A stretch of 64,000 bases of DNA. Origin: Stenotrophomonas bentonitica. GTDB taxonomy: Bacteria; Pseudomonadota; Gammaproteobacteria; Xanthomonadales; Xanthomonadaceae. The DNA is taken from positions 2,046,001 through 2,110,000 of the forward strand of contig NZ_JAAZUH010000001.1 in the NCBI RefSeq assembly GCF_013185915.1. Direction: 5' to 3'. Positions 16,825-25,688 of the stretch are shown one piece after another (the stretch's first letter is position 1; each line of letters starts with the position of its first letter). Under the pieces are notes generated by a model that worked only from the letters and a program-made list of their open reading frames with translations, was not told the origin of the DNA and ran no database searches. A program made the translations under genes and the position numbers.

Positions 16825-17841
16825 ATGCCTGCAACGCCCGGCCCGATCGACGAAGTCCGCGACCTCGACCGCAGCCAGCTGCCGGCGCTGCTCCCCACCT
16901 GGACCACGCCCAAAGTCATTCGCGGGCTGGTCGGCGACTGGCCGATGGTGGCCGCCGCCCAGGCCTCGGCCGATGCCGCCGTGGCCCATCTCAAGCAGTA
17001 CGACCACGGCACCCTGCCGGTGACCGCGACCACCGCCCCGCCCGAAGCGCAGGGCCGTATCTTCTACAACGCGGACATGAGCGGTTTCAATTTCCGCCGT
17101 GAGCAGATTCCGCTCAAGGTGGTGCTCGACACCCTGCTCAAGTACCGCAACGCTCCCGCTGCACCCACCATCTATGTAGCGTCCACGACGCTGGACAGCT
17201 TCCTGCCCGGCTTCCGCCAGGACAACCCGATGGCGCTCGGCGTGGACGACCCGCTGGCGAGCATCTGGATCGGCAACCGTTCGCGCATTGCCGCCCACCA
17301 CGACGTACCGGACAACCTGGCCTGCGTGGCCGCCGGCCGTCGCCGGGTCACCCTGTTCCCGCCCGACCAGGTCGGCAATCTGTACGTGGGCCCGCTGGAC
17401 TTCACGCCGGCGGGCCAGGCGGTGAGCCTGGTCGACTTCGCCGCGCCGGACCTGGACCGCTTCCCGCGCTTCGAGCGGGCGTGGGCCAGCGCGCAGGTCG
17501 CCGAGCTGGGGCCGGGCGATGCGGTGTTCATTCCCTCGCTGTGGTGGCACCACATGGAAGGGCTGGACGACTTCAACGTGCTGGTGAACTACTGGTGGCG
17601 CCCGGTGCCGGCATGGACCGATGCACCGATGAACGCCCTGATGCTCTCGCTGCTGGCCCTGCGCTCGTTGCCACCGGCACAGCGCCGACGGTGGCGGGCG
17701 ATGTTCGACCACTATGTATTCACGGCAGGCGGCGACGCAACCGCGCATATCCCGGAACACGCACGCGGGGTACTGGGGCCGCTGGACGAAGCGATGGCGG
17801 CCAACGTACGCAGTGTCCTGCGCAAACGGCTGGACCGGTAG
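16825..17841 (+). CDS. Cupin-like (JmjC-fold) protein next to a TonB-dependent receptor
   Basis: A 338-residue protein of the cupin_8 type. The HxD pair of the JmjC-like fold is visible in IAAHHDVPDN and the distal His in FIPSLWWHHME, so a 2-oxoglutarate/Fe(II)-type site is possible. Cupin-like proteins of this kind commonly lie directly behind carbohydrate TonB-dependent receptors in Xanthomonadaceae and Caulobacterales, but their role is not settled. The substrate is unknown. It lies 65 bp after the receptor and is probably partly co-transcribed with it. Confidence 0.82.
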   Translation: MPATPGPIDEVRDLDRSQLPALLPTWTTPKVIRGLVGDWPMVAAAQASADAAVAHLKQYDHGTLPVTATTAPPEAQGRIFYNADMSGFNFRREQIPLKVVLDTLLKYRNAPAAPTIYVASTTLDSFLPGFRQDNPMALGVDDPLASIWIGNRSRIAAHHDVPDNLACVAAGRRRVTLFPPDQVGNLYVGPLDFTPAGQAVSLVDFAAPDLDRFPRFERAWASAQVAELGPGDAVFIPSLWWHHMEGLDDFNVLVNYWWRPVPAWTDAPMNALMLSLLALRSLPPAQRRRWRAMFDHYVFTAGGDATAHIPEHARGVLGPLDEAMAANVRSVLRKRLDR

Positions 17842-17921
17842 CCCCGGCGGTTACCCATCGACCGGCGAATCCGTGATAATCCGCGCCGTGATCGATCGTC
17901 ACCCTGCCGGTAGCCCCGTCC

Positions 17922-19508
17922 ATGCCTTTGCTGTCGTCCCGCCTCAACCTGGGCAAGCTGATCCTGGCGCTTGCCCTGCTCAGCTCGCTGGTGGCCCTGG
18001 CCAACACCCTGCACGCCAGCTACCGCGTACAACGTGAGCAGCTGATCGGCACCACGCTGGAGTCCAACCGGGTCTACGCCAGCAAGCTGGCCGAGAGCAC
18101 CCAGAACTTCGTGCTGTCGGCACAGCAGCAGCTGGCCTACGCTGCCATCGAGCTGGGCAAGCAGAACCATGACCGCGCCGGGCTGGAAGCCCACGCCGCG
18201 CGCCTGCAGCTGCAGACCAACAGCTTCAATTCGGTGCTTATCGTGGACCCGGCCGGCACGGTGCTGGCCACCTCGCCCCTGAGCCTGGCGCTCACCGGCA
18301 TAACGCTCAACAGCCAGGGCAACAGCGAAGCGCTGAAACGCCGCGAGCCCTACATCAGCGATCCGTACCAGTCGGCCACCGGGCGCCTGCTGGTGGCGAT
18401 CTCGCACCCCATCTTCGATGCACAGGGTCAGTACCGCGGCTACGTCAGCGGCACCATCTACCTGCGCGAACGCAGCATCCTGCAGAGCCTGCTCGGCAAG
18501 CACTACTACCGCGACGGCTCGTACCTGTACGTGGTCGACCGCAACGGCCGCATCCTGTACCACATCGAGCCGACCCGGGTGGGGCAGTTCGCGCTGGAGA
18601 ATCCGGCGGTCAAGGCCGTAAGCCAGGGCCACTCGGGCGCGCAGGAAGTGCGCAACAGCCATGGCGTGCTGATGCTGGCCGGCTACGCGCCGGTGCCCAG
18701 CGTGGGCTGGGGCGTGGTGGCGCAGCGTCCCACCGCCGCCACCCTGGCGCCGTTGTCGCGGCTGATGAAGGCGGTGATCTGGAATGCCATTCCGCTGGGC
18801 GTGCTGTCGCTGCTGGTCACCTGGTGGTTCGCGCGGCGCATTTCGCTGCCGCTGTGGCAGATGGCGCGCAACGTGCAGAACCGCGACACCGGCATCGCCA
18901 TCCGCCATGTCAGCGGCATCCGTGCGTGGTACTACGAGGCCGCGCACCTCAAGCAGGCGCTGCTGTACAGCTTCAACCTGCTGCAGGACCGCATCGGCAA
19001 ACTCAGCCGCGCCAGCATGACCGACCCGCTCACCGGCCTGCAGAACCGCCGTGGCCTGCAGGAAGGGCTGGAAGACTGGCAGGCGCGCGGTCAGCCGTTC
19101 GGCATCGTCGCGCTGGACATCGACCGCTTCAAGACCATCAACGACCGCTTCGGCCACGCGGTGGGCGACGCGGTGATCCTGCGCATCGCGCAGATCATGC
19201 GCGACGATTCGCGCGACACCGACCTGCTGTGCCGCAACGGCGGCGAGGAATTCCTGATCCTGCTGCCGGGCATCGACGTCGCCGCCAGCGCCGCCATCGC
19301 CGAACGCCTGCGCCTGCAGGTGGAAGCGGAGGTGTTCGACGAGGTCGGCACGGTGACGGTGTCGCTGGGCGTGGCCCACTACCCGAGCTACCACGAAGAC
19401 CCGCACCAGGCGCTGCGCCTGGCCGACAAGGCGCTGTACATGGCCAAGGAACAGGGCCGCAACCGCACCGTGGTGTACCCGGCGCCGGACGGACCGGCGC
19501 AGGGGTGA
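17922..19508 (+). CDS. Membrane diguanylate cyclase with periplasmic Cache-type sensor
   Basis: A 528-residue protein. A first membrane helix (LILALALLSSLVALANTL) and a second (IPLGVLSLLVTWWFA) bracket a periplasmic domain of about 250 residues that looks like double Cache (LYVVDRNGRILYHIEP, GWGVVAQRPT). The C-terminal GGDEF domain has the active site GGEEF at residues 440-444. An RxxD inhibitory site precedes it by five residues (RDTD), so product inhibition is expected. It should make c-di-GMP in response to a periplasmic ligand. Coding follows the cupin-like gene by 80 bp; whether it belongs to the sugar regulon is unclear. Confidence 0.92.
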   Translation: MPLLSSRLNLGKLILALALLSSLVALANTLHASYRVQREQLIGTTLESNRVYASKLAESTQNFVLSAQQQLAYAAIELGKQNHDRAGLEAHAARLQLQTNSFNSVLIVDPAGTVLATSPLSLALTGITLNSQGNSEALKRREPYISDPYQSATGRLLVAISHPIFDAQGQYRGYVSGTIYLRERSILQSLLGKHYYRDGSYLYVVDRNGRILYHIEPTRVGQFALENPAVKAVSQGHSGAQEVRNSHGVLMLAGYAPVPSVGWGVVAQRPTAATLAPLSRLMKAVIWNAIPLGVLSLLVTWWFARRISLPLWQMARNVQNRDTGIAIRHVSGIRAWYYEAAHLKQALLYSFNLLQDRIGKLSRASMTDPLTGLQNRRGLQEGLEDWQARGQPFGIVALDIDRFKTINDRFGHAVGDAVILRIAQIMRDDSRDTDLLCRNGGEEFLILLPGIDVAASAAIAERLRLQVEAEVFDEVGTVTVSLGVAHYPSYHEDPHQALRLADKALYMAKEQGRNRTVVYPAPDGPAQG

Positions 19509-20381
19509 TCAACCGCCCAGCGGGGTGAGCAGGCGTGGGCCGTTGTCTGCGCCAGCCATGTAGACACCGCCAGCCGGGAGAAGGCCGGCCAGGTCTTCCT
19601 CGCGCTGTTCGCCGGTGAGCCAGGACGCTTTCGCGCGCGGGCCGGGAATGTAGACGTTCCACTTGCCGTAAGCGCGATTGACTTCACCGAAGTCAAAGCT
19701 GACCGGCACCCGCACCGTCCAGAACGGCTTGCCCACCTCGTCACCGGTGGTGGGCGCACGGAAGGTCCAACGGCGCAGTGCGGTGTTCACGCTCTGCCGC
19801 GCAAAGGCCTCGCGCAGCTTCTGCATGCGGCGTTCATCGCCCAGCACGCGAAGGTTGACCTGCTCGGCGACCACGTCCATCACCTTGCCATCGCGACCCA
19901 CCTGGACCAGCAGCATCACGTCGCCACTGCCACCGAGATCCACGGCGAGCGACGGGAACCCCGGCGGGGGCATGGCCACGCTGGTCACCTGGTCGGTGCT
20001 GGTCTGGTCGTACTCGCCAAAGTTGGCCGCATCCAGCGTGACCCGGTCATTTCCACTTTCGCCGGGCTGGGCCAACAGACGGATCGACACCCGGGTGCGC
20101 GCATGCACGGGCTTGCCGTCGCGCACGATCGGCTCGAAACGCCAGGTCTTGACAGAGCGTTCGACGAAGCCGGTCATTTCGGCCGGCACCTTCTCGCGCT
20201 GGTCCAGGGCGAACGCCTCCACCTCGCCCTCCAGACCGATGTTGATCTGGCCGGTCAGCACCATGCTGCCTTCGGCGGTCCTGCGCACTTCCGCGCGCGT
20301 CTGGGCCGTGGCAGGCGGTACTGCGGCGAGAACGCCGCCGGCGATGGCCAGCGCCAGCATCAGACGAATTGAACTACACAT
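19509..20381 (-). CDS. Exported TonB-C-like protein, paralogue 1
   Basis: A 290-residue protein starting at ATG 20381 with an AAGGAG site. A signal peptide ends near AAVPPATAQ. The mature part has two segments of the TonB C-terminal type: one near KVPAEMTGFVERSVKTWRFE, another near VNLRVLGDERRMQKLREAFARQ and RRWTFRAP. It lacks the N-terminal anchor and Pro-rich spacer of true TonB, so it is not an energy transducer of the usual kind. It is a tandem paralogue of the next gene, and both end in GPRLLTPLG. The stop abuts that of the diguanylate cyclase. Function unknown, probably periplasmic. Confidence 0.72.
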   Translation of the reverse strand: MCSSIRLMLALAIAGGVLAAVPPATAQTRAEVRRTAEGSMVLTGQINIGLEGEVEAFALDQREKVPAEMTGFVERSVKTWRFEPIVRDGKPVHARTRVSIRLLAQPGESGNDRVTLDAANFGEYDQTSTDQVTSVAMPPPGFPSLAVDLGGSGDVMLLVQVGRDGKVMDVVAEQVNLRVLGDERRMQKLREAFARQSVNTALRRWTFRAPTTGDEVGKPFWTVRVPVSFDFGEVNRAYGKWNVYIPGPRAKASWLTGEQREEDLAGLLPAGGVYMAGADNGPRLLTPLGG

Positions 20382-20397
20382 TGCACATCTCCTTGTG

Positions 20398-21279
20398 TCA
20401 GCTACCCAGCGGGGTCAGCAGGCGCGGACCGTCGTCCTGGTCGGCCATGTAGAGGCCGCCGTCGGCCAGCAGGTCGGGGGCGGCACTCGCGTCTACGCGG
20501 GCGCCGCTGAAGGATGCGCGCTCGCGCGGGCCGGGAATGTAGGCTTCCCAGACGCCATAACGTTCCATGCGCGGTTCGCCCATGGAGTAGCTCACCGGTA
20601 CGCGCACGTTCCACGACTCGGCGTCCTTGGCCGGGCCGCTGGTCGGCGGGCGGAACGTCCATGTCCGCGCAGCGGATTCGGAGGCACGCGCCAGTGCGTC
20701 GCGCATGGCGCGCATCTGGCGCTCCTTGCCGACCACGCGCAGGTTGACCTGCTCGGTGAACACATCGGCCACGCTGCCATCGCGTGCCACCTTGAGCAGC
20801 ATCAACACGTCGCCACGCCCGCGCATGGCATACACGTCCTTCGGGTAAACCGGTGCGGGCCGTGCGATGAAGGTGACGCGGCTGGTGTCATCCGGATCGT
20901 ACTTCGCGAAACTGGCGCCGGTCACACGCACCTGCGCACCGTCGCCGCTCGGGTCAGGCTGCTGCACCAGTCGCAGGATCACCGGGGTCTGGGTCGCCAC
21001 TGCGGCACCGTCCACGCGCATCGGCTCGAAACGCCACGCCTGCACCTGGCGGGTGACGAATGCGGCCAGGTCGGCCGGCACCTTGTCGGCGTGCGACAGC
21101 GCAAAGCCGGTCACCTGCCCTTCGCTGCCGATGTCGATGGTGCCGCCCAGCGTCATGCTGGCTTCGGCGGTCTGCCGCACTTCGCGTGCGTTCTGCGCGA
21201 TGGATTCACTGCTTGCAACCAGTCCGGCGCCGCCAACGGCGAGGGCCAAGGCCAGGGCCAGAAGGGGGGAATAACGCAT
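20398..21279 (-). CDS. Exported TonB-C-like protein, paralogue 2
   Basis: I choose ATG 21279 (MRYSPLLALALALAVGG), which restores a signal peptide; the longer frame starts 13 codons earlier without one. The protein has 293 residues. It shares the layout and blocks of the preceding paralogue (EVRQTAEASMTLGG, VQAWRFEPMRVDG, EQVNLRVVGKERQMRAMRDA, YIPGPRERAS) and the same C-terminal ending. Only 16 bp separate the two, so they form an operon from a duplication. As with paralogue 1, a periplasmic role without TonB coupling is the cautious reading. Confidence 0.72.
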   Translation of the reverse strand: MRYSPLLALALALAVGGAGLVASSESIAQNAREVRQTAEASMTLGGTIDIGSEGQVTGFALSHADKVPADLAAFVTRQVQAWRFEPMRVDGAAVATQTPVILRLVQQPDPSGDGAQVRVTGASFAKYDPDDTSRVTFIARPAPVYPKDVYAMRGRGDVLMLLKVARDGSVADVFTEQVNLRVVGKERQMRAMRDALARASESAARTWTFRPPTSGPAKDAESWNVRVPVSYSMGEPRMERYGVWEAYIPGPRERASFSGARVDASAAPDLLADGGLYMADQDDGPRLLTPLGS

Positions 21280-21336
21280 CTCACCTGCTCCTTGTGATGG
21301 ACCCCGAGGGTACCCCACCCGTGGGTCAGGAGGAAA

Positions 21337-23073
21337 TCACGCCAGCCGGTGGGTGTCTGCATACGGCAGTGTGTCGGGAAGATCCCCCGCCGCGAAACGG
21401 GCCTGCAGCCCCTGCCACCACAGCGGATCGAACAGATGCGCGTGGTGTTCGCGCACCGCTGCCAGTTCCGCAGCGGGCAGCCCCATGAACGGCGCGAACC
21501 GCTCAGGGAAGACATCGCGCGGCCCCACATGGAACCAGGGCTCTTCAGCCATTGCTTCGTCGGCATTGCGCGGCTGCGGCCACGCGCGGAACACGCAGTC
21601 GCTGACCAGGCACAGTTCGTCGTAGTCGTAGAACACCGCACGACCATGCCGCGACACACCGAAGTTCTTCGGCAACATGTCACCGGGGAAGATGTTGTTG
21701 CGCGCCATGTCGGTGATGGCCTGTGCGTAATCCAGCGCGGCCGCGCGGCGCGCTTCGGCGGTCTGCTCGCGCAGGTACAGGTTGAGCGGGCGGAAGCGGC
21801 GCTGCACGTAGCACAGCGCGATCACCAGGCTGTCGCCTTCCTCGCGCACGCTGGCGGCGCACTGGGTCAGCAGCTCTTCGCGCAGTGCCGCAGAGAAGCG
21901 CGCTTTCGGGAAGCGCAGGTGCCGGTAGGGCTGCGCGTCCAGCAGCCGGCCCACGCGGTCCAGGTTGAACACCAGCGCGTACTTCTCTTCAACCTGGTGC
22001 CGGGTCATGGTTTTGGGCCAGGCGAATTGATCGCGGATCAGCTTGAACACCAGCGGGTAGCTGGGCAGGGTAAACACCGCCATGACCATGCCCGGCGTGC
22101 CTTCGGCATGCACCAGCTGTTCGTCGGGATGATCCAGGAAGTGACGGAAGAAGGTGCGGTAGCGCTCGGTCTTGCCCTGCTTGGCGCGGCCCAGCACGGT
22201 GTAGATCTCATCGATGGGCTTGGCCGGCAGCAGGCTGCGCAGGAACACCACCGCATCGCCAACCGTGGCCAGGTCAGCCTGGAAGTAACTGCGCGACACG
22301 CCGAACAGGTGCGCCACGTCGCGGCGACGGGTCAGCACCGCCTCGGCACGCAGGCCGGCGCCGTCGTTGACCAGGGCAATCACGCAGGGCGAAAAGCGGT
22401 GTTCACCAAACACCCGCCCCACCAGGTAGGCGCGGCGCTCGCGGTAGAACACGGTGTCCAGCAGTTCGATGCTGCGCACCGGATGCGTGCCCCAGTGCTG
22501 CAGGTCGTCCTGCAGGCGCACTGCGATCGCGGCCGCGCAGCGCAGCTGGTGCGCGTAGGGCACCTCGAACCGGTAATCGCCCAACACCCGCATGAACGCC
22601 TCGACCGGGCGTGTGGTGGACACCGCATAGGTGTGCCGTGCGACCGGATGGGTGATGGCATCGGACGGCTCCACGTCCAGGGCCATGAACTCGACCTCGG
22701 CATCCACGCCTTCGGTGGCGAACAGGCGCCGCGCCAGGGTGTTGTAGAAGGTCTTGTACAGCTCGGCGTCGATCAGTGGTCCGACCAGGCCGGCGTACAC
22801 GTCGTGAACCTGCAGCCACAGGCTGCGCCTTCCCACCCACTCGCCTGCCGTGCGGCGCAGTGCGTCCACCGTCTCGGCGATGCAGCGGTCGTACAGCCCT
22901 ATGCGCTCCACCGCGTCCGCCTGCGCCCCGCCCCAGTCACGCGTCTCGAACCGCACCCGCGCACGCCGGGTGACGCTGGCGAACCGCGCGTGATAGTCCT
23001 CGAAGCCCCCGCGCACCCGCAGGGCAAGGGACGCGGCCAGCGCAACTTCGTCGTGGGAATCGGCAACGGGCAT
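21337..23073 (-). CDS. aceK: Isocitrate dehydrogenase kinase/phosphatase
   Basis: The start at ATG 23073 gives 578 residues, exactly the E. coli AceK length; the open frame runs on upstream without homology. The ATP-binding region [19 protein letters not shown] is typical for AceK, as are [20 protein letters not shown] and [15 protein letters not shown]. AceK phosphorylates and dephosphorylates isocitrate dehydrogenase to divert carbon to the glyoxylate shunt. Here it stands alone, without aceA or aceB, downstream of the Roadblock operon. The only isocitrate dehydrogenase in the window is the monomeric type, which is not the usual AceK target. Confidence 0.95.
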   Translation of the reverse strand: MPVADSHDEVALAASLALRVRGGFEDYHARFASVTRRARVRFETRDWGGAQADAVERIGLYDRCIAETVDALRRTAGEWVGRRSLWLQVHDVYAGLVGPLIDAELYKTFYNTLARRLFATEGVDAEVEFMALDVEPSDAITHPVARHTYAVSTTRPVEAFMRVLGDYRFEVPYAHQLRCAAAIAVRLQDDLQHWGTHPVRSIELLDTVFYRERRAYLVGRVFGEHRFSPCVIALVNDGAGLRAEAVLTRRRDVAHLFGVSRSYFQADLATVGDAVVFLRSLLPAKPIDEIYTVLGRAKQGKTERYRTFFRHFLDHPDEQLVHAEGTPGMVMAVFTLPSYPLVFKLIRDQFAWPKTMTRHQVEEKYALVFNLDRVGRLLDAQPYRHLRFPKARFSAALREELLTQCAASVREEGDSLVIALCYVQRRFRPLNLYLREQTAEARRAAALDYAQAITDMARNNIFPGDMLPKNFGVSRHGRAVFYDYDELCLVSDCVFRAWPQPRNADEAMAEEPWFHVGPRDVFPERFAPFMGLPAAELAAVREHHAHLFDPLWWQGLQARFAAGDLPDTLPYADTHRLA

Positions 23074-23119
23074 GCAGGGCAACCGGAAGGACCGTCCCCA
23101 TTGTGCGCCCGCGCGGCCT

Positions 23120-23147
23120 GCGCCGACCACCCCACGGTGGTCGGCGC
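23120..23147 (-). repeat. Perfect 12-bp stem-loop downstream of the Roadblock operon
   Basis: GCGCCGACCACC and its exact complement around a CCAC loop, 10 bp after the last Roadblock gene and before aceK. No T-run is present on the transcribed side. It may partly separate the operon from aceK. Confidence 0.6.
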
Positions 23148-23156
23148 GTGCAACAG

Positions 23157-23528
23157 TCACATCACCAGCGCGCCTTCCACGTCCTGCACCTTGCGGCGTG
23201 CAAGCGCCAGGTTGGACTTGTTGCGGTCGAGCACCAGGTACAGGAACAGACCCTTCTTCTTCGCTACCGGGCGCAGGATGTGGTACGCGGTGCCCAGCGA
23301 GATCAGGATGTCTTCGATGGTGTCGTTGAGGTTCAACGACGCGGCCGTCTTCATCTTCGCGCGGATCACTTCGGTGTTGCCCGCCGCGGCCACTTCCATG
23401 TCCATGCCCGAGCCGGCTTCGCCCAGCAGCATGCCGCTCTCGTAGTCCACAAGCGCCACTGCTTTCGCGCCATCGATCTGCATCAGCGAGTTCAAGGTTT
23501 CGCTCACTGCGTTGTTCATGTTGCCCAT
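23157..23528 (-). CDS. Roadblock/LC7 domain protein, small
   Basis: Starting at ATG 23528 ([12 protein letters not shown]), 123 residues; a second ATG at 23519 is possible. The whole chain is one Roadblock/LC7 domain: N-terminal helix, central strands ([19 protein letters not shown]), a long middle helix and a final strand/helix ([19 protein letters not shown]). Roadblock proteins bind Ras-like GTPases as regulators, MglB being the best-known bacterial case. It is the last gene of a four-gene operon, 28 bp after the other Roadblock gene. It probably pairs with the GTPase at 23987-24535. Confidence 0.85.
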   Translation of the reverse strand: MGNMNNAVSETLNSLMQIDGAKAVALVDYESGMLLGEAGSGMDMEVAAAGNTEVIRAKMKTAASLNLNDTIEDILISLGTAYHILRPVAKKKGLFLYLVLDRNKSNLALARRKVQDVEGALVM

Positions 23529-23556
23529 GCTGCACCCCGTTCTGGTTGTCGAGCCC

Positions 23557-23994
23557 CTAGGTTCCCTGCGGATCGGCTCGTGATCCGCTGAGTTCGGCCA
23601 TGATGTTGCGGCCACATTCCTTCGCACTCCAAAGCACCTTGCCGATCACGCAGGTCGCGTCGCAGGCGGTCATCAGCAGCAGCGGTGCCGGCGTGCACGG
23701 CAGGGCCAGCATCAGCACCTTGCCTTCGCCGGCCTCCAGCATCAGCACTTCCAGCTTGCCCAGCGCCAGCTCGCGCCCGACGGCGGCCGCCAGCGCCAGC
23801 ATCGCGCTGGTCATGGCGGCCAGGCGTTCGCCGTTGCCGTGGGTGCCCGCCGCCGGTACCAGTGCAAAGCCATCCACGCTGGACAGCACCGCGCTGCGTA
23901 CGCCGTTGATGTCATCGGCGAAGGCCTGCAGGTGCCGGATCACGCGCTCACGCGTGGTCGGGTCCAACCGGCGTACATCGTGTCCGTCAGCCAT
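23557..23994 (-). CDS. Roadblock/LC7 domain protein
   Basis: A 145-residue protein with a Roadblock/LC7 core (GVRSAVLSSVDGFALVPAAG, RLAAMTSAMLALAAAVGREL, LLLMTACDATCVIGKVLW). It overlaps the GTPase gene by 8 bp, which suggests coupled translation and a stoichiometric complex. The core resembles the Roadblock proteins of Streptomyces conservons (CvnB) more than MglB in its MTSAMLALA helix. It is probably a GTPase-activating or scaffolding subunit; direct evidence is lacking. Confidence 0.85.
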   Translation of the reverse strand: MADGHDVRRLDPTTRERVIRHLQAFADDINGVRSAVLSSVDGFALVPAAGTHGNGERLAAMTSAMLALAAAVGRELALGKLEVLMLEAGEGKVLMLALPCTPAPLLLMTACDATCVIGKVLWSAKECGRNIMAELSGSRADPQGT

Positions 23995-24535
23995 GGCCCG
24001 GTACCAGTTCGTGGGCTTCCATCTCGCTCATCAGCACATCCATCAGCGACAGACCCTGTTCGCGGTTGCGCGCGTCCACCGGCATGACCGGCAGCATCCG
24101 GTCGCCCCAGCCCGCCACGGCGGTGCATGTTTCGAGGTCGAACGAAGGCGCCAGGTCCAGTCGCGAGACGCCGATCACCGCCGGCACGTCGGCGGCATGC
24201 TGGCGCAGCACCGCGACGTAGTCCTTGAGCTCTTCCACCGCTGCCCAGCGGGTGGCGTCGAGCAGCAGCACCACACCGCTGGCGCCCTGCAGCAGGATCG
24301 GCCAGATGAAGTCGAAGCGCTGCTGCCCGGGCGTGCCATACAGGCGCAGGCGGTCGCCGTTGGGCAGGTCGATGTCGGCGTAGTCCATCGCCACGGTGGT
24401 GGACGCCTTGTCGGCACCCTCGCGGTCGCTGTTGGGCACATCGGTGTCCACCACCGCGCCGGCCGCGATCGCGCGGACCAGGGTCGACTTGCCACTGCCC
24501 ATGCCGCCCAGCACCACGACCTTGTGTTCGCGCAC
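23987..24535 (-). CDS. Small Ras-like GTPase, conservon CvnD-like
   Basis: I set the start at GTG 24535, two bases after the stop of the upstream gene and behind a GGGAG site, giving 182 residues; the longer frame overlaps that gene out of frame. The P-loop GGMGSGKST is at residues 10-18, STTVAMDYADI at 45-55 matches switch I of the CvnD/COG2229 family, and the G3 region is YGTPGQQRF at 66-74, without the usual DxxG aspartate. The G4 position reads SRLD at 124-127 instead of NKxD, so guanine specificity is uncertain. This pattern fits the GTPases that accompany Roadblock proteins. Confidence 0.88.
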   Translation of the reverse strand: MREHKVVVLGGMGSGKSTLVRAIAAGAVVDTDVPNSDREGADKASTTVAMDYADIDLPNGDRLRLYGTPGQQRFDFIWPILLQGASGVVLLLDATRWAAVEELKDYVAVLRQHAADVPAVIGVSRLDLAPSFDLETCTAVAGWGDRMLPVMPVDARNREQGLSLMDVLMSEMEAHELVPGHG

Positions 24536-24537
24536 GC

Positions 24538-25491
24538 TCAGCTCCCGCCCCGCTGGCGCACGCTGCGCCACATGCGCGACAGCAGCGTGCTGCCGCCGTT
24601 GGGCGCGCGCACCGGCGACGCGTTGGACTGGAAGTCTTCCAGCGCAGCGTAGCCACACAGGTATGCCGGATGCACGACGCTGCGCACGGCCTCGTCCGGC
24701 ACATCCAGCAGGGTCGCGCACTCTTCCACGCTGCACGCGCGCTTGAGCAGCAGCGAACACAACCGGAAGCTGTCGTGCTGGTTGCCAAGTACACGGAAGT
24801 CGGGCCACCTAAACAGTTTGACCCGTGCACCGCGTTTCAGGCGCGCGTCCAGGTCCTGCCAGTGCGCGGGACGCTGGCCCCATTGCCACAGCAGCGGGCG
24901 CAGTGGCTGGCGCGGCAGGGCCGCAGCCAGCTCCTGGTAGCGGCGCTCGGAAAGACCGTGCAGGGACAGCATCTCGAACACGTCCGACAGGTCCTGCGCC
25001 AGGCTGGCGCCCGGCACCCCGACCGGCACCACCATCTGGTCCTGCACGAAATCCAGCAGCAGCTGCGGTTCGTCGTCCAGGACCAGCGCGGCATGCCCCT
25101 GGCGCGACTGCAGGCGTTCGCGCAGCGCGCGCGTGATCGCCTTCGCGCCCTGTGCGCTGCGCGGTTCGTCGATGCTGTTGGTGGCGGCCGGCATCCGTCG
25201 CAGCGCGCACTCGATGGCGCTGTCGTCGAGCACGCCGCGATTGGCACCCTGCCCCGGCCGCAGCTGGCCGTCCTGGTCTTCCACCCAGAACTGGATGCGC
25301 GGACGTTCGCGCACCATGCGCAGCGCGGCGTTTCGCAGCGCCGGCGTGTCCTTGATCACCAGCAGGTCGCACTCATCAAGATCGCGACAACTGCGCACGG
25401 TGTCGGCCGGCAATGACGCGGCCACACGCAGGCGTTGCAGCAATGCACGTTCACCCTGGATGTCCGATCCGACCACGAGAACCCTGGCCAT
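24538..25491 (-). CDS. Unknown two-domain protein heading the GTPase/Roadblock operon
   Basis: From ATG 25491 (MARVLVVGSDIQGERALL), 317 residues. The first 75 residues have alternating strands and helices like a receiver or Rossmann fold (ARVLVVGSD, CDLLVIKD), but I see no clear phospho-acceptor Asp set. The last 100 residues contain a helix-rich block (FRLCSLLLKRACSVEECATLLDVPDEAVRSVV spans 25 or more residues) that could be a winged helix. In conservons the equivalent position is held by a kinase-like protein and a DUF742 winged-helix protein; homology to either is only a guess. Function unknown. The stop lies 2 bp before the GTPase start. Confidence 0.72.
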   Translation of the reverse strand: MARVLVVGSDIQGERALLQRLRVAASLPADTVRSCRDLDECDLLVIKDTPALRNAALRMVRERPRIQFWVEDQDGQLRPGQGANRGVLDDSAIECALRRMPAATNSIDEPRSAQGAKAITRALRERLQSRQGHAALVLDDEPQLLLDFVQDQMVVPVGVPGASLAQDLSDVFEMLSLHGLSERRYQELAAALPRQPLRPLLWQWGQRPAHWQDLDARLKRGARVKLFRWPDFRVLGNQHDSFRLCSLLLKRACSVEECATLLDVPDEAVRSVVHPAYLCGYAALEDFQSNASPVRAPNGGSTLLSRMWRSVRQRGGS

Positions 25492-25627
25492 CGCCTTCCC
25501 CCTGGTTGCGCTTCCCTGCCACCCCCACATGCGTGGCGGAGCACAGCGTGCCAGAACTCAATCGGCCGACGTCACGTATTTGCGGGCAAAAATGAGCGTT
25601 CATGTCGGTAAACGGATTGCCCAACAA

Positions 25628-25653
25628 GAAACCCACGCCGAGACGCGGGTTTC
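25628..25653 (-). terminator. Candidate terminator of the glycine-rich protein gene
   Basis: Imperfect hairpin with arms GAAACCC and GGGTTTC and an inner CG pair, 36 bp past the stop of the gene at 25689. A short T-containing tail follows on the minus strand. The rest of 25492-25688 shows no gene. Confidence 0.55.
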
Positions 25654-25688
25654 CTTTCGAACACTTGACGCGCAGCCAGTGCGCAACC

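Noticed and set aside
13569..17033. 1154-codon open frame antisense to the TonB-dependent receptor
   Set aside because: It mirrors the receptor in the high-GC antisense frame, is rich in Val, Gly, Arg and His, and lacks any domain or ribosome-binding site.
17836..17860. GTAG repeat at the end of the cupin-like gene
   Set aside because: It reads GTAGCCCCGG but lacks the complementary half of the palindrome.
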